DNA of 64,000 bases, from positions 310,001 through 374,000 of the forward strand of contig NZ_AP019791.1 in the NCBI RefSeq assembly GCF_007164525.1, read 5' to 3'. The notes under the pieces were generated by a model. That model was not told the origin of the DNA. It searched no databases and saw only the letters and a list, made by a program, of their open reading frames with translations. The position numbers and the translations under genes are program-made. Origin of the DNA: Rubrobacter xylanophilus (GTDB lineage Bacteria > Actinomycetota > Rubrobacteria > Rubrobacterales > Rubrobacteraceae). Below, one piece after another: positions 7,645 through 16,216 of the stretch (the stretch's first letter is position 1; each line of letters opens with the position of its first letter).

Positions 7645-8975
7645 TCGAGCAGAAGAAGCAGGCGCTGCCGCCCGAGCTCTCCGATGGCTCGGTCACGTCG
7701 GTGCGGGTGCTGTACGCGGACCTGCACGGCGTGGCGCGCGGCAAGGACGTGCCCGTCGGGGAGTTCGAGCGTGCCATCGAGCACGGACTCGCGTTCTGCT
7801 CGGCGATCATGGGCACCGACCTGCGCCACACCCCCGTGGTGGGCGGGGAGGAGGGCTACCCCGACCTCGTGGCCTACCCCGACCTCTCGACCATGACGCT
7901 CGTGCCCTGGGAGCCCGGGGTGGCGTGCTGCCTCGCCGACCTGCGGCCCGTAGGGGATCACGCGCCGCCCGCCGATCCCCGGGGCGCGGTGCGCCGGGCC
8001 GTGGCGGCCTTCGAGGAGCTGGGTCTCTCGCCCGTGGTGGGGCCGGAGCTCGAGTTCTTCCTGTGTGAGCGTGATGGAGCTGGAGGGGTGCGCCGCTACG
8101 TGGACAACCTCAGCATGGTCTACACCGTCGGGCCGCAGGCCGATCCGCGGGGGATAGTGCGCGAGATCGCCGAGATGCTCTCGAAGATGGGCCTCGGGGC
8201 CTTCGCTGCAAACCACGAGTTCATGAACTCGCAGTACGAGATCAACCTGCACCACGCCGACGCCCTCGCCGCGGCCGACCGGGCCTTCCGCCTCAAGTGC
8301 GCGGTGAAGGACGTGGCCGCGATGCGGGGGCTCGTCGCCACCTTCATGGGCAAGCCGTTCAACGACCAGGGGGGCTCCGGCTTCCACATCCACTTCTCGC
8401 TCGAGCGCGACGGAGAGAATGCTTTCGCGGAGACCGCCGGTGAGGATGGAGTCTCCGATCTCATGCGGCACTTCGTGGCGGGCGTGCTCGAGCACGCCTC
8501 CGGGCTCATGGCCTTCCTCAACCCCACGATAAACGCCTACCGGCGCCTGGTGCCCGACTCGCTCGCGCCGACCCACGCCAACTGGGGCTGGGACAACCGC
8601 ACCGCGTTCGTGCGCATCCCGCCCGAGCGGGGCGGGGCCACGCGGGTCGAGGTGCGCGTGGGTGACGGGAGCGCGAACCCGTATCTCGCGACCGCGGCGA
8701 CCCTCTTCGCCGGGCTGCACGGGGTGCGCGAGCGGCTGCCGCTCGGCCCGCCGGTGGGGGGCGACGCCTACGCGCTCGCCGGGGAGAAGGCGGGGCCGCC
8801 GCTCCCGGCCACGCTCGAGGGCGCGCTGGACGCGCTGGAGGCCGACGAGGTGCTGCGCGGGGCGATGGGGGAGCAGATCGTGGGTGCCTTCCTCGCCATA
8901 AAGCGGTACGAGGTAGAGCGGCACCGCACGTGGGTCTCGGACTGGGAGATCTCCGAGTATTTGCACCACCTGTAG
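7641..8975 (+). CDS. Glutamine-synthetase-like gamma-glutamylamide ligase
   Basis: A 444-residue GS-fold protein. It has the beta-grasp N-domain (VRVLYADLHGVARGKDVPV) and the catalytic domain with metal and ATP motifs GPELEFFL, FNDQGGSGFHIHFSL and a terminal ANPYLATAATLFAGL. It belongs with PuuA/IpuC/AtdA1-type enzymes, which condense glutamate with an amine, not with housekeeping GlnA (shorter, and the adenylylation loop is absent). The start ATG overlaps the amidotransferase stop. With that neighbour it suggests the amine substrate is activated as a gamma-glutamyl amide before oxidation. Confidence 0.85.
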   Translation: MIEQKKQALPPELSDGSVTSVRVLYADLHGVARGKDVPVGEFERAIEHGLAFCSAIMGTDLRHTPVVGGEEGYPDLVAYPDLSTMTLVPWEPGVACCLADLRPVGDHAPPADPRGAVRRAVAAFEELGLSPVVGPELEFFLCERDGAGGVRRYVDNLSMVYTVGPQADPRGIVREIAEMLSKMGLGAFAANHEFMNSQYEINLHHADALAAADRAFRLKCAVKDVAAMRGLVATFMGKPFNDQGGSGFHIHFSLERDGENAFAETAGEDGVSDLMRHFVAGVLEHASGLMAFLNPTINAYRRLVPDSLAPTHANWGWDNRTAFVRIPPERGGATRVEVRVGDGSANPYLATAATLFAGLHGVRERLPLGPPVGGDAYALAGEKAGPPLPATLEGALDALEADEVLRGAMGEQIVGAFLAIKRYEVERHRTWVSDWEISEYLHHL

Positions 8976-8985
8976 GAGGAGGACG

Positions 8986-10230
8986 ATGACGCAGATCAGG
9001 GAGACCGTCCCGCTGGAGGAGATAGACCTCTCCGATCCGGACGCCTTCGTCGAGCGGGTCCCGCACGAGTGGTTCCGCACGCTGCGCCGGGAGGCGCCCG
9101 TCTTCTTCAACCCCGAGCCCGACGGGCCCGGCTTCTGGGTCGTGAGCCGCTACGAGGACATCCGGGAGGTACACCGCCGCTGGGAGATCTACTCCTCCGA
9201 GATCGGGGGGACCTCGCTCGAGGATCTGGAGCCCGACCAGATCGAGGCGCGCAAATCCATGATAGACCTCGACCCGCCGCGCCACGACGAGATCCGGCGC
9301 CTCATCAAGGGCCGCTTCTCGCCGCGGTCGGTGAAGGAGTGGGAGGACCAGGTGCGCGAGGTCGCCCGCGAGGTGATCGAGGCGGCGCTGCCCAAGGGCG
9401 AGTTCGACTTCGTGCGCGAGATCTCCTCGGAGATCCCGATGCGCGTCTTCGCGGACATCCTGGGCGTGCCGCAGGAGGAGCGGCGCTACATCATCGAGAT
9501 CGGGGACCACCTCCTCGGCAACCAGGACCCGGAGTTCGCCCGGCCACCGGAGAAGCCCGAGCACCGGCTGCTGCCGTTCTCGAGCCCGGCGGCGCTGGAG
9601 CTCTTCAGGATCGGGCGCGCCCTCGCCGCGGAGCGCCGCAAGAACCCCAAGGACGACATCATCACCCAGATGGCCTTCGGCGGGCTCACCCAGCGCGAGT
9701 TCGACGTGAACTTCGTGCTTTTGGCCACTGCGGGCAACGAGACGACCCGTCACACCATCACCCACGGCCTGCTGGCCCTCATCGAGAACCCCGACCAGCT
9801 CGAGCGGCTCAGGCGCGACCCCTCCCTCTACCCCTCGGCCGCCGAGGAGATGCTGCGCTGGGCGACCCCCGTGCACCACTTCCGCAGGACCACCACGCAG
9901 GAGACGGAGCTCGCCGGGACGAAGATACCGGCCGGGGCGAAGGTGACGACCTGGTTCACCTCCGGCAACCGCGACGAGACGGTCTTCGAGAGGGCGGACG
10001 CCTTCGACGTCGGCCGGGAGCCGAGCCGGCACCGGGGGCACATGACCTTCGGCCCCGGCGGCAAGCACTTCTGCCTCGGGGCGCACCTGGCGCGGATGGA
10101 GGTGCGGGTGACGTTCGAGGAGCTCATCCCGCGCCTGAGGTCCGTCGAGCTCGCCGGGCCGGTGGACCGGCTGCGCTCCAACTTCTTCAACGGCATAAAG
10201 CGGATGCCCGTCAGGGTGGAGGCGGCGTGA
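8986..10230 (+). CDS. Cytochrome P450 monooxygenase
   Basis: A 414-residue class I bacterial P450. The I-helix oxygen-activation motif is LLATAGNETTRHTITHG, the K-helix ExxR is EEMLR, and the haem loop is FGPGGKHFCLGAHLARME with Cys363 as thiolate ligand. A good AGGAGGAGGA site precedes ATG 8986. No ferredoxin or reductase gene is nearby, so it must use a shared redox chain. In the operon it takes the place that a Rieske dioxygenase or flavin hydroxylase holds in aromatic amine pathways and probably hydroxylates the ring or an N-alkyl group; substrate is inferred only. Confidence 0.9.
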   Translation: MTQIRETVPLEEIDLSDPDAFVERVPHEWFRTLRREAPVFFNPEPDGPGFWVVSRYEDIREVHRRWEIYSSEIGGTSLEDLEPDQIEARKSMIDLDPPRHDEIRRLIKGRFSPRSVKEWEDQVREVAREVIEAALPKGEFDFVREISSEIPMRVFADILGVPQEERRYIIEIGDHLLGNQDPEFARPPEKPEHRLLPFSSPAALELFRIGRALAAERRKNPKDDIITQMAFGGLTQREFDVNFVLLATAGNETTRHTITHGLLALIENPDQLERLRRDPSLYPSAAEEMLRWATPVHHFRRTTTQETELAGTKIPAGAKVTTWFTSGNRDETVFERADAFDVGREPSRHRGHMTFGPGGKHFCLGAHLARMEVRVTFEELIPRLRSVELAGPVDRLRSNFFNGIKRMPVRVEAA

Positions 10231-11150
10231 TCTCGCTGCGCCGCATCGACCACGTGAGCCTGCGGACCGCCGACCCCGAAGAGGCCGCCCGCCGCTGGTC
10301 GGCGCAGTTCGGCCTCGCCGTGCGCGAGAGCGGCGGAGACCGCGCCCGCCTCGCCTGCGACGACGAGCCCTTCTCGCTCGAGCTGATCGCCGCCGAAGGA
10401 CCCGGCGTCGAGCACGTCGCCTACGAGCTGCGCCGCTCGTGCACCCTCGAGGACGCGCGGCGGCACTTCGAGGACCGCGGCGTCCCCTACGAAGAGCACG
10501 CGGGCGGCCTGAGGGTCGCCGACCCGGAGGGCAACCGGGTGCTCGTGCTCCCCTACCGGGAGCCCCGGGAGCGGTGGGTTGCGCACGCGCGGGCGGCCAC
10601 GGACCAGATCCTCGGGCACCCCCGCAAGCTCGGGCACGTCAACTTCCTCACCGGCAGGCTCTCCGAGGGCGTCGAGTTCTATACCGGGGTGCTCGGGATG
10701 CGGATCACCGACCGGCTCGGCGACGGGGGCGTCTGGTTCCACATAAACGCCGACCACCACGTCATGGCGCTCGTGGACAAGGGCTACTCCCACTTCCACC
10801 ACCTCGCCTTCGACGTCGTGGACATCGGGCAGATGCGGCTCGCGCTCGACCACCTCGGGCGGCACGGGCGCTGGCTCGGCTGGGGGCCGGTGCGCCACGG
10901 CATCGGGGGCAACATCGCCGCCTACGTGCGCATCGTTGAGGAGGAGTGCTTCGTCGAGCTCTACTGCGACATGGAGCAGCTCGAGGCCGACCACGAGGTG
11001 CGCCGCTGGCCGGACAACCGCTTCTCCTCCAACACCTGGGGCCCCCTGCCGCCCCGCTCCTACTTCCGCTTCGACGAGGCGGCGATCGCCTCCGAGCGCG
11101 AGAGCCTGGAGATGCTGGGTCACCCCCTACCCGAGGAGGTCTCCCCTTGA
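10227..11150 (+). CDS. Type I extradiol ring-cleavage dioxygenase (VOC family)
   Basis: A 307-residue two-domain vicinal-oxygen-chelate protein; the N-domain is degenerate and the C-domain catalytic. The Fe(II)/Mn(II) facial triad is visible: His137 in KLGHVNFLT, a His in SHFHHLAFDV (191 or 192), and Glu244 in CFVELYCD. The second-shell signature PVRHGIGGNIAAYVRI matches the conserved active-site loop of catechol 2,3-dioxygenase and homoprotocatechuate dioxygenase. GTG 10227 overlaps the P450 stop. It indicates a catecholic intermediate that is opened by meta cleavage. Confidence 0.85.
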   Translation: MISLRRIDHVSLRTADPEEAARRWSAQFGLAVRESGGDRARLACDDEPFSLELIAAEGPGVEHVAYELRRSCTLEDARRHFEDRGVPYEEHAGGLRVADPEGNRVLVLPYREPRERWVAHARAATDQILGHPRKLGHVNFLTGRLSEGVEFYTGVLGMRITDRLGDGGVWFHINADHHVMALVDKGYSHFHHLAFDVVDIGQMRLALDHLGRHGRWLGWGPVRHGIGGNIAAYVRIVEEECFVELYCDMEQLEADHEVRRWPDNRFSSNTWGPLPPRSYFRFDEAAIASERESLEMLGHPLPEEVSP

Positions 11151-11947
11151 GCCTGAAAGGTTACACCGTCCCGCGCACCAGCACTGGCAAGGCGAGCCTC
11201 GTCCCGCCGCCGCCGTGGCACTACGTCGGCGACTTCCTCGTCGTGGACTACTGGGCCGACCCCGACGCGGTGCGCGCCGTACTACCGGAGGGGCTCGAGC
11301 CGCACCCCGACCCCGGGAGGTGCGCCGCCGTCTTCGCCGACTGGCAGTCGTGCTCCGAGGGCGGCGAGGAGCTTGTGGACCCGATCCGGTCCCACTACCG
11401 CGAGTTCTTCATCGTGGTGAACGCCCTCTTCGAGGGAGAGGAGGTCACCACCTGCCCGTTCATCTGGGTGGACCAGGACTTCGCGCTGGCGCGCGGCTGG
11501 ATCCAGGGCTTCCCCAAGAAGCTGGGCTCGATCTGGATGACCCGCACCTTCGGCCTCGACGTCCCCGCCGACCCCGGCCTGAGGCCCGGCGGACGGCATG
11601 GCGCGACCTGTTCCGCCCGCGGGCGCCAGATCGCCGAGATGACCCTCACCATCGAGGGCGAGAGCGTCGACGGACCGCGCCACAACGCCCCACCGATCGT
11701 CAACGTGCGCCACTTCCCGCGTCTGGCCGCCGGACGTCACGACGACCCGCAGGTGCACGAGCTGGTGCGCGCCGTGAGCCGCGACCGTGCGATCTCGAAG
11801 GTCTACGCCGGACCGGCCACCCTCACCCTGCACCCGGCCCCCGGCGAGGAGCACTACTCTTTAGCCCCCGTGAAGATCGACCGCGGCTACCGCTTCACCT
11901 TCGGCTACACCGTGGACGACCTGAAGACCGTTAAGGAGCTCGTATGA
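11147..11947 (+). CDS. Acetoacetate-decarboxylase-like enzyme
   Basis: A 266-residue protein starting at TTG 11147, which overlaps the dioxygenase stop; GAGGAGGT lies 6-8 bases upstream. It has the acetoacetate decarboxylase superfamily core, including the Schiff-base lysine pair in WIQGFPKKLGSIW (Lys124-Lys125) and late strands (ISKVYAGPATLTLHPAP, FTFGYTVDDLKTV). Family members decarboxylate beta-keto acids or act as imine-forming aldolases and dehydratases. Within a ring-cleavage operon it may replace 4-oxalocrotonate decarboxylase or act on a later keto acid. This is an unusual partner, and the assignment of its step is inference. Confidence 0.75.
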   Translation: MSLKGYTVPRTSTGKASLVPPPPWHYVGDFLVVDYWADPDAVRAVLPEGLEPHPDPGRCAAVFADWQSCSEGGEELVDPIRSHYREFFIVVNALFEGEEVTTCPFIWVDQDFALARGWIQGFPKKLGSIWMTRTFGLDVPADPGLRPGGRHGATCSARGRQIAEMTLTIEGESVDGPRHNAPPIVNVRHFPRLAAGRHDDPQVHELVRAVSRDRAISKVYAGPATLTLHPAPGEEHYSLAPVKIDRGYRFTFGYTVDDLKTVKELV

Positions 11948-13410
11948 GAACGGCCACCGAACGCATCCGGGTCGCGGGCGTGGAGGTCTCCCCCGACCAC
12001 TTCATCGGGGGGGAGCGGGTCGCGAGCGAGCGGCGCTTCGAGGACATCTCCCCGATCACGGCCGAGCCCATCGCCGAGGTCTCACGCGCCGGAGAGGCCG
12101 AGGTGGACGCCGCGGTGCGCGCCGCCCACGAAGCCTTCCCGGGGTGGGCGGCCTTGGGCCCCGCGGGCCGCGCCCCCTACCTGCACCGGCTCGCCGACCT
12201 CATAGACGCCAACGTCGAGCGGCTCGCGGCCGTCGAGTGCATGGACATGGGGATGCTGTTGCGCTCGCTGCGGGCGCGCGTCATCCGCCGCGGGGCCCGC
12301 AACTACCGCGCCTACGCCGACCTCGCCGCATCCTACGAGGAGCGCGACTGGCGCTCGCAGGGCACCTGGAACCGGGTGCAGAGGATGCCCGCCGGGCCCG
12401 CCGCGGTCATCACGCCCTGGAACGCGCCGTTCATGCTCTCTACCTGGAAGACCGCCCCGACTCTGGCCGCCGGCTGCACCGTAGTCCTCAAGCCCGCCGA
12501 GTGGTCGCCCCTCTCCTGCTCGCTGCTCGTCGACCTCGCCTCCGAGGCCGGCTTCCCGCCCGGCGTCTTCAACGTCGTGCAGGGGATCGGGGAGGAGGCC
12601 GGGGCGGCGCTCGTCTCTCACCCCCTTCTGCGGCGCGTCTCGTTCACCGGCTCGCCGGAGACAGGGCGCTCCATAGGGGTGGCCGCCGCGAAGAACCTCG
12701 TCCCGTTCACCGCCGAGCTCGGGGGCAAGGGACCCCTGATCGTCTTCGAAGACGCCGACCTCGACGCCGCCGCGCGCAGGGCCGCCGGCCAGTACGACGA
12801 CGCCGGGCAGGTCTGCCTCGCCGGGACGCGCCTGCTCGTGCAGGAGTCCGTGGCCGGGGAGTTCCTGGAGCTCTTCCACCGCTACGCCGACGAGCACGTC
12901 CTCGGCGACCCGCGCGACGAGCACACCACCGTCTCGCCCCTCATCCACCCCGACCACCTCAGGCGCGTCGAGGGTTTCGTCGAGCGCGCCCGCGCGGAGG
13001 GTCACAAAGTATTGCGCGGCGGGCGGCGCTCGCCCGCGGGGCCGCTCTTCTACCAGCCCACCCTCATCGAGCCGCTCTCCAACGACGCCGAGATCGTTCA
13101 GCGCGAGGTCTTCGGCCCCGTCCTCACCCTCCAGACCTTCGCCGACGAGGAGGAGGCCATAGCTCTCGCGAACTCCACCGAGTACGGCCTCTCCGGGATC
13201 GTCTACACCTCCTCGATGGGGCGCGCCGAGCGCGTCGGGCGGGCGGTGCGCGCGGGCGTGGTGTGGGTGAACACCTTCCTGGTGCGCGACCTCACCGCCC
13301 CCTTCGGCGGGATGGGCATCTCCGGCATCGGGCGCGAGGGCGGCGACTACGCGCTGGACTTCTACTCCGACCTGAAGACCCTCCAGATCCTGGAGGGCAG
13401 CACCCGATGA
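11944..13410 (+). CDS. NAD-dependent aldehyde dehydrogenase (muconic semialdehyde type)
   Basis: A 488-residue ALDH with all catalytic residues: Asn160 in ITPWNAPFM, Glu258 in TAELGGKGP, Cys291 in DDAGQVCLAGTR, and the cofactor motif FTGSPETGRS. Its N-terminus (HFIGGERV ... FEDISPITAEPIAEV) resembles 5-carboxymethyl-2-hydroxymuconate and 2-hydroxymuconate semialdehyde dehydrogenases. ATG 11944 overlaps the preceding stop. It would oxidise the semialdehyde produced by the extradiol enzyme; a gamma-glutamyl-aminoaldehyde substrate (PuuC-like) is the alternative. Confidence 0.88.
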   Translation: MRTATERIRVAGVEVSPDHFIGGERVASERRFEDISPITAEPIAEVSRAGEAEVDAAVRAAHEAFPGWAALGPAGRAPYLHRLADLIDANVERLAAVECMDMGMLLRSLRARVIRRGARNYRAYADLAASYEERDWRSQGTWNRVQRMPAGPAAVITPWNAPFMLSTWKTAPTLAAGCTVVLKPAEWSPLSCSLLVDLASEAGFPPGVFNVVQGIGEEAGAALVSHPLLRRVSFTGSPETGRSIGVAAAKNLVPFTAELGGKGPLIVFEDADLDAAARRAAGQYDDAGQVCLAGTRLLVQESVAGEFLELFHRYADEHVLGDPRDEHTTVSPLIHPDHLRRVEGFVERARAEGHKVLRGGRRSPAGPLFYQPTLIEPLSNDAEIVQREVFGPVLTLQTFADEEEAIALANSTEYGLSGIVYTSSMGRAERVGRAVRAGVVWVNTFLVRDLTAPFGGMGISGIGREGGDYALDFYSDLKTLQILEGSTR

Positions 13411-14684
13411 ACGACGTGGCCCTCCTCGACGCCGTCGCCGCCGAAGCGGAGTGGATGGAGGAGCTGCTGGCGCGCCTCGTCGAGGCCCCGACCACCCTCG
13501 GAAACGAGGAGGCGGGGCAGCTCATCATGGAGGAGGCCCTCGCCGGCTGCGGCCTGAAGGTCCGCAGCGTCCCGCTCGACGCGGATGCGCTCCGCAGCGC
13601 CGAGGGCGCCTCCCCGTTCTCCTGGGACGTAGAGGGCAAGCGCAACGTCGTCGCAGAATGGCCCGCGGGCGGTTCGGGCGGGCGCTCCCTGATCCTGAAC
13701 GGCCACATCGACGTCGTCCCGCCCGCCGCCGAAGGGTTGTGGACGCACCCTCCCTTCGCGGCGGTGCGCGAGGGAGACTGGCTCTACGGCCGCGGCGCCG
13801 GAGATATGAAGGCCGGGCTCGCCGCGATGGCCGGCGCGGTGCGCGCCCTCGCCCGGGCCGGCTATGCCCCGGCGGCGCCGGTGCAGCTGCAGTCGGTCGT
13901 CGAGGAGGAGTGCACGGGGCACGGGGCACTGCAGTGTCTGCTCCATGGCTCGCGCGCCGACGCCTGCGTCATAGCCGAGCCCCACCCGGACCACCTCACC
14001 GTCGCGCAGGTCGGGGTCTTGTGGTTCCACGTCGACATCGCCGGCGTCCCGGCGCACGCTGCGCGGGCGAGCCGGCTGGGTTTCAACGCCGTCGAGGCCG
14101 CCTGCGCGGTCCTCGCCGCGCTCCGGCGGCTGGAGCGGCAACTCAACGAGGACCCGCCGCCCCCCTTCGACGCCCTCGAGCACCCCATCAACCTGAACCC
14201 CGGCGTGATCTCCGGCGGCGACTGGCCCTCAACGGTGGCGGCGACCTGCACGCTCTCCTGCCGCATCGGGCTCTACCCCGGCCAGAGCCCGGAGGAGATG
14301 CGCGACCTCGTCGAGAGGACGGTCGCCGAAGCCGCCTCCGAGGACCCGCGCCTGGCCGAAAACCCGCCTAAGGTGCGCTACGACGGGTTCGCGTGCGAGG
14401 GGGCCGTGGTTGATAGGGGGGAGCCGGTGGTGCGGACGCTCTCGGCGGCCTACGAGAGGGTGCACGGGGAGAAGCCGGAGCTTGTGGCCACCACCGCCAC
14501 CACCGACGTCCGCCACTTCGTGCGCGCGGGCATCCCCGCGGTCTGCTTCGGGCCGCGGGCCGAGAACATCCACGGCATAGACGAGCGCGTCTCGCTGCGG
14601 TCGGTCGTCGAGAGTGCGCAGGTGCTCGGGCTGTTCATAAAGGACTGGTGCGGCCTCGTGAGGGGCCCGGGAAAGGAGGAGTGA
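13407..14684 (+). CDS. M20-family deacylase/peptidase (ArgE/DapE-like)
   Basis: A 425-residue zinc hydrolase. Metal-site motifs are GHIDVVP (His), YGRGAGDMKAG (bridging Asp), VVEEECTGHG (catalytic Glu and ligand), IAEPH, and the final His in GPRAENIHGIDERV. The lid/dimer domain begins at VGVLWFHVDIAGVPAHAARA. Such enzymes cleave amide bonds of N-acyl amino acids or dipeptides. In this operon it could release a free amino acid or amine from an N-acyl or gamma-glutamyl conjugate, or prepare an imported N-acyl substrate. It overlaps both neighbours. Confidence 0.85.
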   Translation: MNDVALLDAVAAEAEWMEELLARLVEAPTTLGNEEAGQLIMEEALAGCGLKVRSVPLDADALRSAEGASPFSWDVEGKRNVVAEWPAGGSGGRSLILNGHIDVVPPAAEGLWTHPPFAAVREGDWLYGRGAGDMKAGLAAMAGAVRALARAGYAPAAPVQLQSVVEEECTGHGALQCLLHGSRADACVIAEPHPDHLTVAQVGVLWFHVDIAGVPAHAARASRLGFNAVEAACAVLAALRRLERQLNEDPPPPFDALEHPINLNPGVISGGDWPSTVAATCTLSCRIGLYPGQSPEEMRDLVERTVAEAASEDPRLAENPPKVRYDGFACEGAVVDRGEPVVRTLSAAYERVHGEKPELVATTATTDVRHFVRAGIPAVCFGPRAENIHGIDERVSLRSVVESAQVLGLFIKDWCGLVRGPGKEE

Positions 14685-16216
14685 TGTCCAGCATGGAAAC
14701 GCCGACACCCACGCCCGCGGCGAGCGAGAGCGCCAAGCTCCACCGCCGCGCGCTCGGGGTGCCGGACCTCGTGTTCTTCATCGTGGCGGCCTCGGCGCCC
14801 CTGACGGCGGTGGCGGGTGGGCAGGCGGCGACCTACCTGGTCACCGGCAACCGGGGCGTCCCGTTCATGTTTATACCTTTAGGGATCATCCTCGCCCTCT
14901 TCGCCGTGGGGTATGCGGCGATGAGCCGCCACGTGGCCAACGCCGGGGCCTTCTACTCCTACGTCGCCCGGGGGCTGGGCAAGGCGCCTGGGGTGGGGGC
15001 GGCCTTCGTGGCTCTGATTGCGTACAACGCGATGCAGATCGGGATCTACGGCCTCTTCGGCGTGGCGATGGGGGCTTTTATGTCCGGCTACCTCGGCGTG
15101 GAGCTGCCCTGGTGGGCCTGGTGCCTGATCGGCGCGGGGGTGATCGGGGTGCTCGGCGTCTTGCAGATAGACCTCAACGCCCGCGTGCTCGCGGTGGCCC
15201 TCGTCCTCGAGGTGCTCGTCGTCGCGCTCTTCGACCTGGCCGTCTTCGCCGACCCCGGACCACAGGGGCTCTCCCTCGTCGGCTTCGACCCGACGGTCGC
15301 CTTCGGGGCGGCGGCGGGCGCAACGCTCACCTTCTGCGTCGCCTCCTTTGTCGGGTTCGAGTCGGCGGCGATCTACTCCGAGGAGTGCCGCGACCCCCGG
15401 CGCACCGTGGCGCGGGCGACGTTCATCGCGGTCGGCCTGATCGCGGCCTTCTACGCCCTCTCGAGCTGGCTGCTCTCGGTCGCCGCCGGGCCGGACACGA
15501 TCGTGAACCCGGCCCGGCTGGTCGAGTCGGGCTTCGCCACCGCCGGAAACCCCGACCCGACGACGGTGCTCTTCGTCGCGGGGGCCGAGCGCCTCGGTGA
15601 GATCTGGGGCACCGCCGCGGCGCTTTTGTTCGCGACGAGCCTCTTCGCGGCGCTCCTCTCGTTCCACAACGCGGTGGCCCGCTACGCGTTCGCGCTCGGC
15701 CGCGAGGGCGTCCTCCCGCGGGCGTTCGGGACGGTGCACGCGATCACCGGGGCGCCCGTGGTCGCCTCGCTGGCGCAGACCGTCCTCGCGGTCTCGGTCG
15801 TCGGGATCTTCGCCCTCGCCGCCGCGGACCCGGTGCTGACGCTCTTCACCTGGCTGACGAACCTGGGCGCTCTCGGCGTGCTGCTCCTCATGACGGTCAC
15901 CTCCTTCGCCGTCGTGGGGTACTTCCGGCGGCGCCCGGAGGAGGGGCTCGGCCGCTGGACGACCGCCGTAGCCCCGGCGGTCGCGGGTGCGCTCCTGCTC
16001 GTCGTCTTCGTCCTCGGCGTGACGAACTTCAACGTCCTCATCACCGGCTCGACCGAGGCCCCGACGGACCCCATGACGATAGTGCTCCCGGCGATCCTGT
16101 TCGGCGGCGGGGTGCTGGGTCTCCTCGTCGGGGCGATCCTCAAGGCGCGCCGCTCCGAGGTCTACCGCAGGATCGGTGAGGGAGGGGCGGAGCTCGAGCG
16201 CCAGGAGTTGCCGTGA
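14684..16216 (+). CDS. APC-superfamily amino acid/amine permease
   Basis: A 510-residue transporter with about a dozen hydrophobic segments. It has the APC opening motif (VPDLVFFIVAASAPLTAVAGG) and the unwound helix regions of the family (FVGFESAAIYSEECRDPRRT). It begins at ATG 14684, one base into the preceding TGA, with AAAGGAGG upstream. It is probably the uptake system for the operon's substrate, a free or modified amino acid or biogenic amine. An upstream in-frame GTG at 14648 is less likely because it lacks a ribosome site and overlaps further. Confidence 0.85.
   Translation: MSSMETPTPTPAASESAKLHRRALGVPDLVFFIVAASAPLTAVAGGQAATYLVTGNRGVPFMFIPLGIILALFAVGYAAMSRHVANAGAFYSYVARGLGKAPGVGAAFVALIAYNAMQIGIYGLFGVAMGAFMSGYLGVELPWWAWCLIGAGVIGVLGVLQIDLNARVLAVALVLEVLVVALFDLAVFADPGPQGLSLVGFDPTVAFGAAAGATLTFCVASFVGFESAAIYSEECRDPRRTVARATFIAVGLIAAFYALSSWLLSVAAGPDTIVNPARLVESGFATAGNPDPTTVLFVAGAERLGEIWGTAAALLFATSLFAALLSFHNAVARYAFALGREGVLPRAFGTVHAITGAPVVASLAQTVLAVSVVGIFALAAADPVLTLFTWLTNLGALGVLLLMTVTSFAVVGYFRRRPEEGLGRWTTAVAPAVAGALLLVVFVLGVTNFNVLITGSTEAPTDPMTIVLPAILFGGGVLGLLVGAILKARRSEVYRRIGEGGAELERQELP

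Noticed and set aside
6928-14684. Reading the GS, GATase1, ALDH and permease genes as a plain putrescine (Puu) operon
   Set aside because: PuuB-type oxidase and aminotransferase are absent, and an extradiol dioxygenase, FAH enzyme and P450 lie in the same transcript, which putrescine would not need.
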